The notes under the pieces are model-generated. The model was not told the DNA's origin, ran no database searches, and saw only the letters and a program-made list of their open reading frames with translations. Position numbers and translations under genes: made by a program. 64,000 bases of DNA from [Zimmermannella] bifida NBRC 103089. Lineage in GTDB: Bacteria > Actinomycetota > Actinomycetes > Actinomycetales > Microbacteriaceae. Location: positions 186,001 to 250,000 of the forward strand of contig NZ_BCSP01000002.1 in assembly GCF_001570925.1 (NCBI RefSeq). Direction: 5' to 3'. Positions 27,601 through 35,232 of the stretch are shown piece after piece (position 1 is the first letter of the stretch; every line of letters starts with the position of its first letter).

Positions 27601-29986
27601 GGAACATCGGGGCCGTACCCGCATCCACAGCAGTGCTGTGGGGGTACAGCGTGTTGTTAACGTTGCCGATAAATGCCGCGGAAATAACAGCGAGTCCAGC
27701 CGCCACCGCAAAATTTCGGTGCGGTGTCTCGGTGCGGATGTGGCGTGCGGTAAGACAGACTGCCGCCGCGGCCAGCAGCACTGCGCTTGCGGGCAATGTG
27801 AACGCACCAATATGCGCGGCAAAGACCAGCGTCGAGACCGTGAATCCGGTTGCTGCGACCGGCAATGGGAACCGGCCAACTCGTGCGAGCAAGAGGTAAG
27901 TAGCGCTCAACGCCCAAATGCTCACGGACACCGCAATTGAAGGGCCGAAAGGGAACATGAGCGCGGCAAGCGGCACCAGGAACGCAAGCGCGAGCTGCCA
28001 AGGAGCTACCGCGCGTTCGAGGCGGCATCGATATCCCGGCTGTGGAAGGTTCGCATCACGCAGCGAATACCGCAGCCAAACCAAGCAACCGCCAATAACG
28101 AGCACAGCTGTCGACACGAACGCGACGAGATTTGAATTCCAGTCGTACATCTCTGCGTCAGGCATACCCTCGAACGGTGACGCGAATCGTTGCACGGCTT
28201 CCAAGACTGAGAACCAGAGGGCTGGTACGATCGACACGGCGAGTCCAAGCACCAGCCACGCCACTTCGGCGCGCAGCGGCACGAGACGCCTCGGCGAAGC
28301 GTGCGGTCCGATACCCGACATCATCGAGGGTGCGGCATAGACCTGCGGGGCTAAACCGGTGCTGCCGGGCAGCGACGAGACAGTCACCATCGGTTGGGGA
28401 ACGACAGGTTGAGATGGTGGCAACAGCGGGACCGTCGGTGCGCGTAGTGACCGACTCCACGTGTAGGTCACCAGCAGGAACAGCGGGAATGCGAAACCGA
28501 GCGACGTCAGAATCACGCTCGTAATGAGGCCATCGAACAGGTTCGATTTCGCCTTTGGCAAGAGGAATGCGGTCAGGATGAGGCTTGCTCGCGACCACAT
28601 GAACGCCCCGAGAATCCAGCCACTCGTACGCAGCCAGCTCCACTGATGCGGGGTAAACAACCTCGGTACCTGCATGGCGCGGTCGATGATGCGACCACTC
28701 GACATCAACGCAGCGCCGGCGGCGACGAGCACGACACTTGCAAGTACCTTGAGTCCGGTTAGTGCCGCTCGCGATGAAGCATCTGGCGACCAGCCCACGA
28801 CGAGCTGCTGCATGAGTAGTACGGCGCCGACACCGGCCAACACTTGCGAGGCGAGGACGGTGAGTAACGCAGGTTCTCGGTCGACACCGTTCGCGGCAGG
28901 ATGCGCGCCTGCAGACGGCTCGACTTGGTCGGTAGACGGGTTGCTCGCTGACCGTGGTTTACGCCAGAGTCGGTTCGCGGCAAGGAGGCTCATCGCGCCT
29001 GCGGCACAGGCGACCCCGGTGAGCGACGAAGTCAGCGCGCTGGCAGGCACTAAACCAGCCATCAGCAGCGTTAGCCCGGGCGGAATTGCGGCCGCCGCAA
29101 CCAAGGTGGGAGCGCGGAGTTTCGAGAGTCGGCTCCAGAAGATGCAGAATGCGGCGAGCGAAAGTGTGCCCACACCCCAATAGAGCACCGTTGGTACACC
29201 GTTCAACCCGAATAAATTCAGGGCGTGGCACGCCCACGCATCCAGGCCTAAGAAAGCGATGCCGAGCACGGCGATACCCTCGGCCGTGGCTCCAAGCTTG
29301 CGCTTGCGCAGGTAGCTGGCGAGCAAAATCACGCCAGCAGTAACACCAGCGATGATGAGTGCCTTGACCTCGAGGCTGAACATGATGAAGGCAACCGTGA
29401 GGAACACGGCGGCGGCAATCGCCAGGAACGCGATACCGGTACCGAGCAGGGTGAGCTGGACGCTGGAACGACGAGGTTTCGACGGTGTCGATAGTTGCTC
29501 TTGCGGCGGTACTGGTTGTTGAACCTGAGCAGGAGCAGGCGGAGGAAGGGGAACGCCAGGAAAAGGCTGTGCCTGGGGGAGCGGTGCCGGCTGCCCGAAC
29601 AAGGACTGGTCAGTTGTAACCGGAACGGGTGCTGCGCCAGTGAACTCTGGTGTGAGTTGTGGAGCCTCAGTCGATGAATGCTTGGCAGCCTCGACTTCTT
29701 CGTTGACCAGTCGTTCGGCGCGGGCGGCCTCGGCAGCGCGGGCTTCTGCCTGCTGGGACTGCCACAACTCCGACAACCCCACCGAGCGATCTTCAATCGC
29801 GGATGCGGCCTGCAACGAAGCGTTGTAAATCGTCGCAAGTGCCGGATCGTCGAGCGCAAGGTCACAGTTTGCACATCGAACCGCACCGTGACTCGGCACA
29901 AAGCACAGGGGACACAGCGACGTATCGCGCAGCTGATTGGCGGACGTGGGGAATACCGGCGATTGGCCGCTGTGAACGTCGCTCAT
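24638..29986 (-). CDS. giant multi-pass membrane protein, SCO7613 C-terminal-domain type
   Basis: A 1782-aa protein. Order of parts: a zinc-ribbon-like Cys cluster near residues 25-45 (CPLC, then CANC), an Ala/Glu/Arg-rich helical stretch (about 60-110), a Pro/Gln-rich linker (about 115-170), then membrane helices almost continuously to the end, probably more than forty. It resembles the SCO7613-type membrane proteins of Microbacteriaceae and relatives; function unknown. No transporter or enzyme motif was found. The gene alone fills 5.3 kb and is transcribed toward nei. Confidence 0.8.
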   Translation of the reverse strand: MSDVHSGQSPVFPTSANQLRDTSLCPLCFVPSHGAVRCANCDLALDDPALATIYNASLQAASAIEDRSVGLSELWQSQQAEARAAEAARAERLVNEEVEAAKHSSTEAPQLTPEFTGAAPVPVTTDQSLFGQPAPLPQAQPFPGVPLPPPAPAQVQQPVPPQEQLSTPSKPRRSSVQLTLLGTGIAFLAIAAAVFLTVAFIMFSLEVKALIIAGVTAGVILLASYLRKRKLGATAEGIAVLGIAFLGLDAWACHALNLFGLNGVPTVLYWGVGTLSLAAFCIFWSRLSKLRAPTLVAAAAIPPGLTLLMAGLVPASALTSSLTGVACAAGAMSLLAANRLWRKPRSASNPSTDQVEPSAGAHPAANGVDREPALLTVLASQVLAGVGAVLLMQQLVVGWSPDASSRAALTGLKVLASVVLVAAGAALMSSGRIIDRAMQVPRLFTPHQWSWLRTSGWILGAFMWSRASLILTAFLLPKAKSNLFDGLITSVILTSLGFAFPLFLLVTYTWSRSLRAPTVPLLPPSQPVVPQPMVTVSSLPGSTGLAPQVYAAPSMMSGIGPHASPRRLVPLRAEVAWLVLGLAVSIVPALWFSVLEAVQRFASPFEGMPDAEMYDWNSNLVAFVSTAVLVIGGCLVWLRYSLRDANLPQPGYRCRLERAVAPWQLALAFLVPLAALMFPFGPSIAVSVSIWALSATYLLLARVGRFPLPVAATGFTVSTLVFAAHIGAFTLPASAVLLAAAAVCLTARHIRTETPHRNFAVAAGLAVISAAFIGNVNNTLYPHSTAVDAGTAPMFQWVVLVTIVAPLAFALSAFIHIPKLHDSVAGLWCAATGIALTLIGVVRVYLSRSHFTDFTKFVLSAVAVIAIVAVAVLVIRRTRNPETRSMSIGTARVLNLALVPTSPLLALPFVTDERSCWFALALTPLAGAFGLAAERFAVVRERTAQAFVTPPTEIALAVLGIYGASNLVIVLNLTNFPGAGEIWMAVVGCTAAVLLCLAPGFGALSPRHPVHAASPWAAGAIFAVLSGAVVEATVPSPMVIAILGGCILVLVIAAVTQFAHPVRRRRFVHVTTGSVVLATVVTMSALLIDREQWVPGPLVAIAVGIAVLVAVAWVCRADYTRLTRVITTLVVAPMTAFAAIVAHQTTWLSVKSDVVSIIGAGGLGETVHQLFGFLVVAVLLAGLLYAILSCDRATLLDTTSNDTSPPAAPAQTSGQHRALAENAARLPRTPLVAAVMLVSIGTIVLTWFAIVPQSGSVPGFDGIPPLSLWGIGYLVGSLMLSLAMLIAMRIAWPIVAATKLTLLYVLAIVAINGVGGFALPAVTASDLPMRIIAMCIAAIGIALCLTPGGQRGLRDLRIGATAPFVTAFLLAAPIAWPLWNVTVTGLAGVGMAAGLAARRRTVNPNVVFWGSAAATCYPTYAALVHESSANWQTAGGGFDTPISPLAVGVCASGLALIIAAFAMHPTLSRYAAEAAPASPGAASAARVQPLQLLVPILRALGAILAIVSFANIVFTPGTLNSQLQSMLWAALIAIALVALALTVTFDRFNSPYEGAVYAAAAPWPIVAVLFGAPAFAGAMPAVWPVSFAWIAVVGLAVAGANATRTSLRRLRIPLYGAVVSTTLIAAVLLLAAAGDPGNDPADLTLYVPVFLAVFAAGWMLLRRIPAATSWSTLGAGSLLLAITVLAAEGLESTAIRIAVATVLVAALLVLGSVGKLQAPFLVGAIAAVVHLVILWRTFIPELAVPWWVWLALAGTALIVIAATYEARLRDAKRIAHHIKNLR

Positions 29987-30167
29987 CTTCGTCTCCCTCG
30001 AATGTGGTGATGTTCCATGAGCATAGGAGGGAGGCAGCGGCGCGAAGGCGACTTATCCACAACTGCAACCAAAAGCCAACTTTGGGCGGATGGGGCCTAT
30101 AGCGGCGGCAAAGCAGCGAAGCAGAAAAAATTAGGCTAGACTTGCGTAGTCTTGCTGATGCAAGCGC

Positions 30168-30241
30168 GGGGATGTAGCTCAATGGTAGAGCCCCAGTCTT
30201 CCAAACTGGTCACGCGGGTTCGATTCCCGTCATCCCCTCCA
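30168..30241 (+). tRNA. tRNA-Gly (anticodon TCC)
   Basis: Acceptor strands GGGGATG and CATCCCC pair fully; the D arm, anticodon loop CTTCCAA (anticodon TCC), and T arm with TTCGATT are all in place. CCA is encoded at 30239-30241. A terminator follows after 3 bp. Confidence 0.97.
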
Positions 30242-30244
30242 TCT

Positions 30245-30273
30245 AAGAGGCGTCTACTCGGTAGGCGCCTCTT
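30245..30273 (+). terminator. tRNA-Gly terminator, first copy
   Basis: AAGAGGCG at 30245-30252 pairs with CGCCTCTT at 30266-30273, with an inner CTAC/GTAG pair and a T run. An almost identical hairpin recurs 134 bp downstream. Confidence 0.9.
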
Positions 30274-30378
30274 TTGGTTGCCTTTGAACCCTGGTGCGGC
30301 TGTCGCCGCCGCAGGTCTGCGAAGCGGTGCTTCGCTGTTTCGACCTGCGGGGTTCGATTCCCGTCATCCCCTCCATTT

Positions 30379-30407
30379 AAGAGGCGTCTACTCAGTAGGC
30401 GCCTCTT
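30379..30407 (+). terminator. tRNA-Gly terminator, second copy
   Basis: AAGAGGCG 30379-30386 pairs with CGCCTCTT 30400-30407, followed by TT. It differs from the first copy by one loop base. Confidence 0.8.
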
Positions 30408-30465
30408 TTGGTTGCCTTGTGAACCCTGGCGCGGCTGTCGCCGCCGCCGCTCTCGATGAAGTTGT

Positions 30466-30512
30466 GGCCTAGATTGCACGGTTCTAAGCGTTGATAGCGT
30501 GCAAAGTCGGCC
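30466..30512 (-). repeat. 47-bp palindromic element, copy A (reverse orientation)
   Basis: Read on the reverse strand it starts GGCCGACTTTGCAC, has a 19-base loop containing TATCAAC and ending in GAACC, and closes with GTGCAATCTAGGCC. It matches copies at 60740-60786 and 61960-62010 in arm sequence, loop length and loop ends. One arm has drifted by three bases. A degenerate half site follows at 30540-30552. Confidence 0.75.
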
Positions 30513-30697
30513 TCAGCGATTGTGTGTTTGGGAACTTTAGGCCGATTTTGCAGTCTGCGCGTCTGCTTAGATGCGGGTGGATGCGGTCGGTTCAGTTGGA
30601 TTAGTCGTGCGATTTTTGTGTTTGGTGCAACGTACTTCGATTTTCCGTGTAAGCTAGGGCAGTCGCGTAAATGCGGCGGTCGGTACGCAAGTACCAA

Positions 30698-30771
30698 CGG
30701 GACGTGGCGCAGTTTGGTAGCGCGCCTGCTTTGGGAGCAGGATGTCGCAGGTTCAAATCCTGTCGTCCCGA
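30698..30771 (+). tRNA. tRNA-Pro (anticodon TGG)
   Basis: Acceptor strands CGGGACG and CGTCCCG pair fully, anticodon loop TTTGGGA gives TGG, and the T arm has TTCAAAT. CCA is not encoded: the tRNA is followed directly by CTAGACG. A terminator starts 7 bp later. Confidence 0.97.
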
Positions 30772-30778
30772 CTAGACG

Positions 30779-30810
30779 AAACAGGCCCCACCTCTTGGTG
30801 GGGTCTGTTT
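30779..30810 (+). terminator. tRNA-Pro terminator (unit 1)
   Basis: AAACAGGCCCCACC pairs with GGTGGGGTCTGTTT around a TCTT loop (14 pairs, one G-T), followed by CGTTT. The same hairpin recurs at 30942-30973 and, with one base change, at 31106-31137. Confidence 0.9.
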
Positions 30811-30836
30811 CGTTTATCGCGGGACTACAGTAGGGC

Positions 30837-30973
30837 CCCGCTGGCGCGGAGTGGCTCCGCTCGATGCTGTTCTTGTTTCGTGACGTGCGTGTATTTCTGC
30901 ATCGAGTGGAGCGCGCCAGTGGGAAGCGTCCCGACTAGACGAAACAGGCCCCACCTCTTGGTGGGGTCTGTTT
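30837..30973 (+). ncRNA. candidate structured RNA, unit 1
   Basis: A possible -10 box TACAGT (30826-30831) places a start near 30837, the base of a hairpin. Arms 30837-30848/30912-30923 (12 pairs) and 30855-30867/30899-30911 (13 pairs) are fully paired, with GAGTGG (30849-30854) bulged on the 5' side and a loop of about 31 bases. The tRNA-Pro acceptor tail and terminator of unit 2 follow, giving an RNA of about 137 nt. No strong -35 box is visible. Expression is inferred. Confidence 0.5.
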
Positions 30974-30999
30974 CGTTTATCGCGGGGCTACAGTAGGGC

Positions 31000-31137
31000 C
31001 CCTTCGGTGCGGAGAGTCTCGGGTCACTGCTTGTAGGTTTACGTGACTTGCGTCGATAACGTGCAGTGAGGCGAGCGCGCCGAAGGGACGCGTCCCGACT
31101 AGACGAAACAGGCCCCGCCTCTTGGTGGGGTCTGTTT
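31000..31137 (+). ncRNA. candidate structured RNA, unit 2
   Basis: TACAGT at 30989-30994, then arms 31000-31011/31076-31087 (12 pairs) and 31018-31030/31063-31075 (11 of 13), with GAGAGT bulged at 31012-31017. Several arm positions differ from unit 1 on both sides so that pairing is kept, for example CTGG/CCAG becoming TCGG/CCGA. It ends at the unit 3 terminator, 31106-31137. Confidence 0.5.
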
Positions 31138-31163
31138 CGTTTATCGCGGTGCTACAGTAGGGC

Positions 31164-31260
31164 CCCTTTCGCGCGTGGAGTCTCGGATCGATGCCTGCTC
31201 TTGTTGCGTGACGTGCTTGTGTTTCTGCATCGAGTGGAGCGCGTGAAGGGACGCGTCCCG
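31164..31260 (+). ncRNA. candidate structured RNA, unit 3 (no terminator of its own)
   Basis: TACAGT at 31153-31158, then arms 31164-31175/31240-31250 (11 pairs, one bulged T) and 31182-31194/31227-31239 (11 of 13), with TGGAGT bulged at 31176-31181. The array breaks off after the next tRNA-Pro tail, so no terminator hairpin follows and its 3' end is unclear. Confidence 0.4.
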
Positions 31261-31674
31261 ACTAGATGCGAATAGCTCCCGTCGGTCCCAAGAATGTACG
31301 AAAACAGTGCATAGATCACACCCCTGGATAACAGGTTGGTAACGTCTGGGATTTTCCCGATGGATCCGCATGTCCACGGGGGAGTCGCGCTAATGAACGA
31401 CCCTAATTTTCAACGGAAAAGGCTCGATCAGGGGCTGTTTTCTCGGTAACTCGACACCTATGGCAATTACGCTAGTTAAGCAATTTGGCGCTTTGAGGAG
31501 CGGGAAACCGGGTTCCTTGGCGCGTTGTGTGACTGGATGTTGCGCAACGGTGATTGTGCCCGCGGCTGCGAACGATTGCGGCCGCATGTGTGCGCGATCC
31601 CAGGATTGCTGGTGATCACTCACCTTCGTGTGCGAAAAGACCGTGCGCGGCAAACGACCCCAAAAGGAGCGTTC
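31261..31674. other. intergenic region before the betaine importer
   Basis: About 410 bp without a credible gene. It must contain the promoter of the proV operon. AAAAGGAG at 31661-31668 is the ribosome site for the GTG at 31675. No riboswitch or operator was recognised. Confidence 0.5.
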
Positions 31675-32982
31675 GTGCCAAACATTGCCATCTCCGTCAA
31701 ACATCTCTACAAGGTGTTTGGCAAGCATCCCCGCGAGGCCGTGGAACGTCTCAAGCGCGGAGCTACGCGTGATGAACTGCTGCCCGCGACGACGGCAGCA
31801 GTGATCGATGCGTCATTCGAGGTCGAAAAGGGCGAAATTTTCGTCGTCATGGGACTCTCGGGTTCGGGTAAATCCACGCTGATTCGTACCTTGAATGGGC
31901 TGAACGAGCCGACCGCTGGCTCGATCAAAATCGGCGATGAAGAACTCGTGGATGCGAGTCCAGCCACTCTGCGCGCTATCCGTCGCAACAACATTTCGAT
32001 GGTCTTCCAGCACTTCGCACTCTTCCCACATCGCACTGTGCTCGAGAACGTTGCCTACGGCCTCGAAGTGCAAGAGGTCGCGCGCGAGAAGCGCGAGAAG
32101 CTTGCTTATGAAATTCTGCAGACGGTGGGGCTTGCCGAGTGGGCAAATGCGTACCCTGACGAGCTTTCCGGCGGTATGCAGCAGCGCGTGGGTATCGCTC
32201 GCGCCCTCTGTGCCGAAACTGATGTGCTGCTCATGGACGAAGCGTTCAGTGCGCTGGACCCGCTCATCCGTCGCGAGATGCAAGAGGAACTCGTCGAACT
32301 CCAGAGCAGCCTCGGCAAGACCATCGTCTTTATTACTCACGACCTCAACGAAGCGATGTTCCTCGGCGATCGAATCGCGGTAATGCGCGACGGCCGCATC
32401 GTCCAGATCGGCACGCCAGAAGACATCCTCACGAACCCGGCCGATGACTACGTCGAGCAGTTCGTGCAAGACGTTGACCGCTCTCGCGTGCTCACCGCAT
32501 CCGCTGTCATGCAGCCTGCCCGTGCGGTCGCGCCAATCTCGGTCGGCATTAACGGTGTTGCCAAGATCATGCGCGAAATGCAGGTCTCTGGTGTGTTCCT
32601 CACCGACCGCAACCGTCTCGTTGGCGCGGTCACAGAGATTCAGGTTGCTCGTGCTGCTCGACACGGCAACGTTTCGCTGGCCGAGATCATCGACCGCGAT
32701 ATCGAAACCGTAAGCACCGATACCGTCCTCAGCGAGTTGTTTGAACCCGCTGTGGATTCGAGCCTGCCGCTGCCCGTGGTCGACGAGAACCGCCGCATCT
32801 TGGGCGTGGTGCCACGCGTTGCGCTCTTGAGCTCGATGACCACGACCACCGGCGCCATTGATGTGCCCGAGGATGCGGGCGAGCACGACCCGCAGATCCC
32901 CGTCGTCGATGCGGTGGTCATTAATGAGCACGGTGCCACGACCGGGGTTCCGGCAACGACTACGGAAGGCGGTGCGCAGTAA
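31675..32982 (+). CDS. proV: glycine betaine/proline ABC transporter ATP-binding protein
   Basis: A 435-aa ATPase of the OpuAA/ProV type: the N-terminal HLYKVFGKHP, Walker A GLSGSGKST, the family hallmark RRNNISMVFQHFALFPHRTV, signature LSGGMQQR, Walker B VLLMDEAFSALDPLIR, and a C-terminal CBS-domain region (about 290-400) that can sense ionic strength or nucleotide. It drives import of compatible solutes. Start GTG 31675 preceded by AAAAGGAG; the upstream frame lacks a site. A Thr/Ala/Asp-rich tail ends the protein. First gene of the proVWX operon. Confidence 0.95.
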   Translation: MPNIAISVKHLYKVFGKHPREAVERLKRGATRDELLPATTAAVIDASFEVEKGEIFVVMGLSGSGKSTLIRTLNGLNEPTAGSIKIGDEELVDASPATLRAIRRNNISMVFQHFALFPHRTVLENVAYGLEVQEVAREKREKLAYEILQTVGLAEWANAYPDELSGGMQQRVGIARALCAETDVLLMDEAFSALDPLIRREMQEELVELQSSLGKTIVFITHDLNEAMFLGDRIAVMRDGRIVQIGTPEDILTNPADDYVEQFVQDVDRSRVLTASAVMQPARAVAPISVGINGVAKIMREMQVSGVFLTDRNRLVGAVTEIQVARAARHGNVSLAEIIDRDIETVSTDTVLSELFEPAVDSSLPLPVVDENRRILGVVPRVALLSSMTTTTGAIDVPEDAGEHDPQIPVVDAVVINEHGATTGVPATTTEGGAQ

Positions 32983-33938
32983 TGGATCTCGAATTTCGTT
33001 TGCCACTGGGCCAATGGATCGAAGAAGGCGTTGACGTCATTAAGTCCTCGCTCAACTCGGTGCTGAAGCTTGTCAGCCTGGGCCTAGAGCAACTCTACGA
33101 GTGGCTGGTCATTGCGTTCACCGCGCTGCCGAACTGGGCGACGGCCCTGCTGATCGTGCTGTGCTGCTTCGTCGTGCGCGGTCGTGCTAACGGCAAGTTG
33201 GTTTCCGGCTGGAAGTTCGCACTGGGCGCTGCTGTCGGACTGACACTGATCATCGCGCTGGACCAATGGGACGACGCCATGAAGTCGCTTTCGTTGGTGC
33301 TAGTTGCAAGCCTCATCGCGCTCGTGATGGCGATTCCGCTCGGTATCTGGGCGGCAAAATCGCCAACTGCCGCGGCAATCATCCGCCCGATCATGGATTT
33401 CTTCCAGACAATGCCGGCCATGGTGTACCTGATCCCGGCGATCATTTTCTTCAGCGTCGGTACCGTGCCGGGCATCGTGGCGACCGTGATCTTCTCGATG
33501 CCGCCGGGTGTACGTATGACAACGCTTGGTATTCACGGTGTCGACAAGGAAGTGGTGGAAGCGTCCCGCGCGTTCGGTGCGACTCCGCGCCGAACGCTCC
33601 GCCAGGTTGAACTGCCACTGGCAATGCCATCGATCATGGCGGGCGTTAACCAGGTCATCATGCTCGCGCTTTCGATGGTCGTTATCGCCGGTATGGTCGG
33701 CGCCGAGGGACTCGGTCGCGAGGTCTACCTTGCCCTCGGTAACGGTGATGTCGCGCGCGGATTCGAAGCTGGTATTGCTGTCGTTATTCTCGCGATGCTG
33801 CTCGACCGGCTGTCGGGTTCTTTCGCCTCAACGCGCCAGCGTCGACGCCGCACCGTTGTGGCTGCTGATAGCACCGAAGACAAATCAGCTACGCCGGTCG
33901 CCGACGAGGTCGCGAAGGCTGAGCAAGCCCAGCCGTAG
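32982..33938 (+). CDS. proW: glycine betaine/proline ABC transporter permease
   Basis: A 318-aa membrane protein with about seven helices and the EAA docking loop VEASRAFGATPRRTLRQVELPLAMPSI. Shared signature: FFQTMPAMVYLIPAIIFFSVGTVPGIVATVIFSMPPGVRMT. Its ATG overlaps the proV stop. The C-terminus carries an Arg cluster and an acidic tail (STEDKSATP). Confidence 0.94.
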   Translation: MDLEFRLPLGQWIEEGVDVIKSSLNSVLKLVSLGLEQLYEWLVIAFTALPNWATALLIVLCCFVVRGRANGKLVSGWKFALGAAVGLTLIIALDQWDDAMKSLSLVLVASLIALVMAIPLGIWAAKSPTAAAIIRPIMDFFQTMPAMVYLIPAIIFFSVGTVPGIVATVIFSMPPGVRMTTLGIHGVDKEVVEASRAFGATPRRTLRQVELPLAMPSIMAGVNQVIMLALSMVVIAGMVGAEGLGREVYLALGNGDVARGFEAGIAVVILAMLLDRLSGSFASTRQRRRRTVVAADSTEDKSATPVADEVAKAEQAQP

Positions 33939-34031
33939 GCGCCACGCGCATCCGCTCAAATCAAGCTCATCCCCTAATGCGCACGTGTTGCGTACTCAAT
34001 TACTCACTTACTCATTGCGATACGAAACGAG

Positions 34032-34928
34032 ATGAACATGAAATTCCCTTGGTTGAAATCACTTGCTGCGGCAGCAGTTGCAGCACTGGCACTCACCGGT
34101 TGCACCGTCGGTGAAAGCAGCGAGAAGCTCGACAACGGCGACGAAAAGGTCGTAGACGTTGCGGTGTTTGCAGGTTGGGACGAAGGTGTCGCTGCAAGCC
34201 ACCTCTGGAAGACCGTGCTCGAAGAAAAGGGCTACACCGTTAACCTCCACGAGGCTGACCCAGCCGCCGTCTACACCGGCCTCGCTAACGGCGACTACGA
34301 CGTCGTGCTCGACACCTGGCTGCCGATCACCCACGCTTCGTACATTGAGAAGTACGGCGACAAGATCATCGACCTCGGTGCGTGGAACGACGAAGCCAAG
34401 CTCACCATTGCCGTGAACGAGGATGCGCCGATCGACTCGCTCGAAGAACTCGCTGCGAACGCCGACAAGTTCGGCAACAAGATTTACGGCATCGAAGCCG
34501 GTGCTGGTCTGACGAAGGTGACCGAAGAAGAAGTCATCCCGCAGTACGGTCTCGACAAGATGGAATACGCGATCTCGAGTACCCCAGCAATGCTGACGGA
34601 GCTCAAGGCCAAGACGAAGGCCGGCGAGAACGTTGTCGTGACGCTGTGGCGTCCGCACTGGGCCTACGACGAATTCCCGATTAAGGACCTCGAGGACCCG
34701 AAGGGTGCGCTCGGCGGCGCTGAGTCGATCCACTCGTACGCAGCTGGTGACTTCGAGACCACCCACCCGCAGCTCGCTGGCTGGCTCAAGGGCTTCAAGA
34801 TGGATTCCGAGACGCTGTACTCGCTCGAGAACGTGATGTTCAACGAGAACGAGAGCGAAGACTACGCTCCGGTCGTCAAGGACTGGATTGCTGAAAACCA
34901 GGAGTATGTCGACGGTCTGACCAAGTAG
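34032..34928 (+). CDS. proX: glycine betaine-binding lipoprotein
   Basis: A 298-aa lipoprotein with lipobox LTGC and an OpuAC-type binding fold: VAVFAGWDEGVAASHLWKTVLEEKGYTV, DYDVVLDTWLPITHASYIEKYG and VVVTLWRPHWAYDEF, the last containing aromatic residues of the kind that cage the quaternary ammonium group. Last gene of the operon, 93 bp after proW and followed by a terminator. Confidence 0.94.
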   Translation: MNMKFPWLKSLAAAAVAALALTGCTVGESSEKLDNGDEKVVDVAVFAGWDEGVAASHLWKTVLEEKGYTVNLHEADPAAVYTGLANGDYDVVLDTWLPITHASYIEKYGDKIIDLGAWNDEAKLTIAVNEDAPIDSLEELAANADKFGNKIYGIEAGAGLTKVTEEEVIPQYGLDKMEYAISSTPAMLTELKAKTKAGENVVVTLWRPHWAYDEFPIKDLEDPKGALGGAESIHSYAAGDFETTHPQLAGWLKGFKMDSETLYSLENVMFNENESEDYAPVVKDWIAENQEYVDGLTK

Positions 34929-34967
34929 CAATGGCGGATGCGGCGGGTTCCGTCGCCACCATGCACC

Positions 34968-34997
34968 CGTTCGGGGCGGCTTCGGTCGCCCCGAACG
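34968..34997 (+). terminator. proVWX terminator
   Basis: CGTTCGGGGCG (34968-34978) and CGCCCCGAACG (34987-34997) form a perfect 11-bp stem with an 8-base loop containing TTCGG. A weak T-containing tail follows. The remaining 235 bp to tig hold no gene. Confidence 0.75.
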
Positions 34998-35232
34998 TCG
35001 TTCTACGGCATCACCGCGATTTCCAACCGGATGCACTTCGGCACGTAACGCGGGCACGCGCAAGACGCGGCGATCGTCGCGACAGAACCGGATGCATCCA
35101 TACCGAAAACAGACAACATTAGGGCGCTTTGGGGCAAGACAAGTAGTATTGCTCTGTTTGCGCGTCAAATACGCCAGCGTTTGCTAACGGCTGCTGAGCA
35201 AGCAGCGAACCGACACTCAGGAGATACCGAAC

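Larger units (their letters stand above)
30216..30446 (+). repeat. 134-bp tandem duplication of the tRNA-Gly 3' tail and terminator
   Basis: The segment from the T arm of tRNA-Gly through its terminator and on to GCGGCTGTCGCCGCCGC is present twice, offset by 134 bp (for example at 30219 and 30353). Copy 2 contains only the tRNA tail (30350-30375, including the encoded CCA) and its terminator. Between the copies is a nested hairpin: CCGCAGGTC 30309-30317 pairs with 30342-30350, enclosing a 7-bp stem 30319-30325/30329-30335. The start of a third copy follows the second terminator and then diverges. Confidence 0.85.
30764..31260 (+). repeat. tandem array of about 163-bp units grown from the tRNA-Pro 3' end
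   Basis: CGTCCCGACTAGA occurs at 30764, 30927, 31091 and 31254, giving periods of 163, 164 and 163 bp. Each full unit has a near-identical first 75 bp (tRNA-Pro acceptor tail, terminator hairpin, then TACAGTAGGGCCCC) and a variable part of about 90 bp that forms a long hairpin. The fourth copy stops after 13 bp. No open reading frame is conserved across the units. Confidence 0.9.

Noticed and set aside
30053-30061. Perfect DnaA box (TTATCCACA), with another at 61857-61865
   Set aside because: Two single boxes 32 kb apart, without clustering, AT-rich DNA, or dnaA/dnaN nearby; consistent with chance, so not an origin.
30764-31260. Tandem repeat array considered as CRISPR
   Set aside because: The conserved part is about 75 bp and includes a terminator, the period is 163 bp, variable parts are related hairpins rather than unique spacers, and no cas genes are present.
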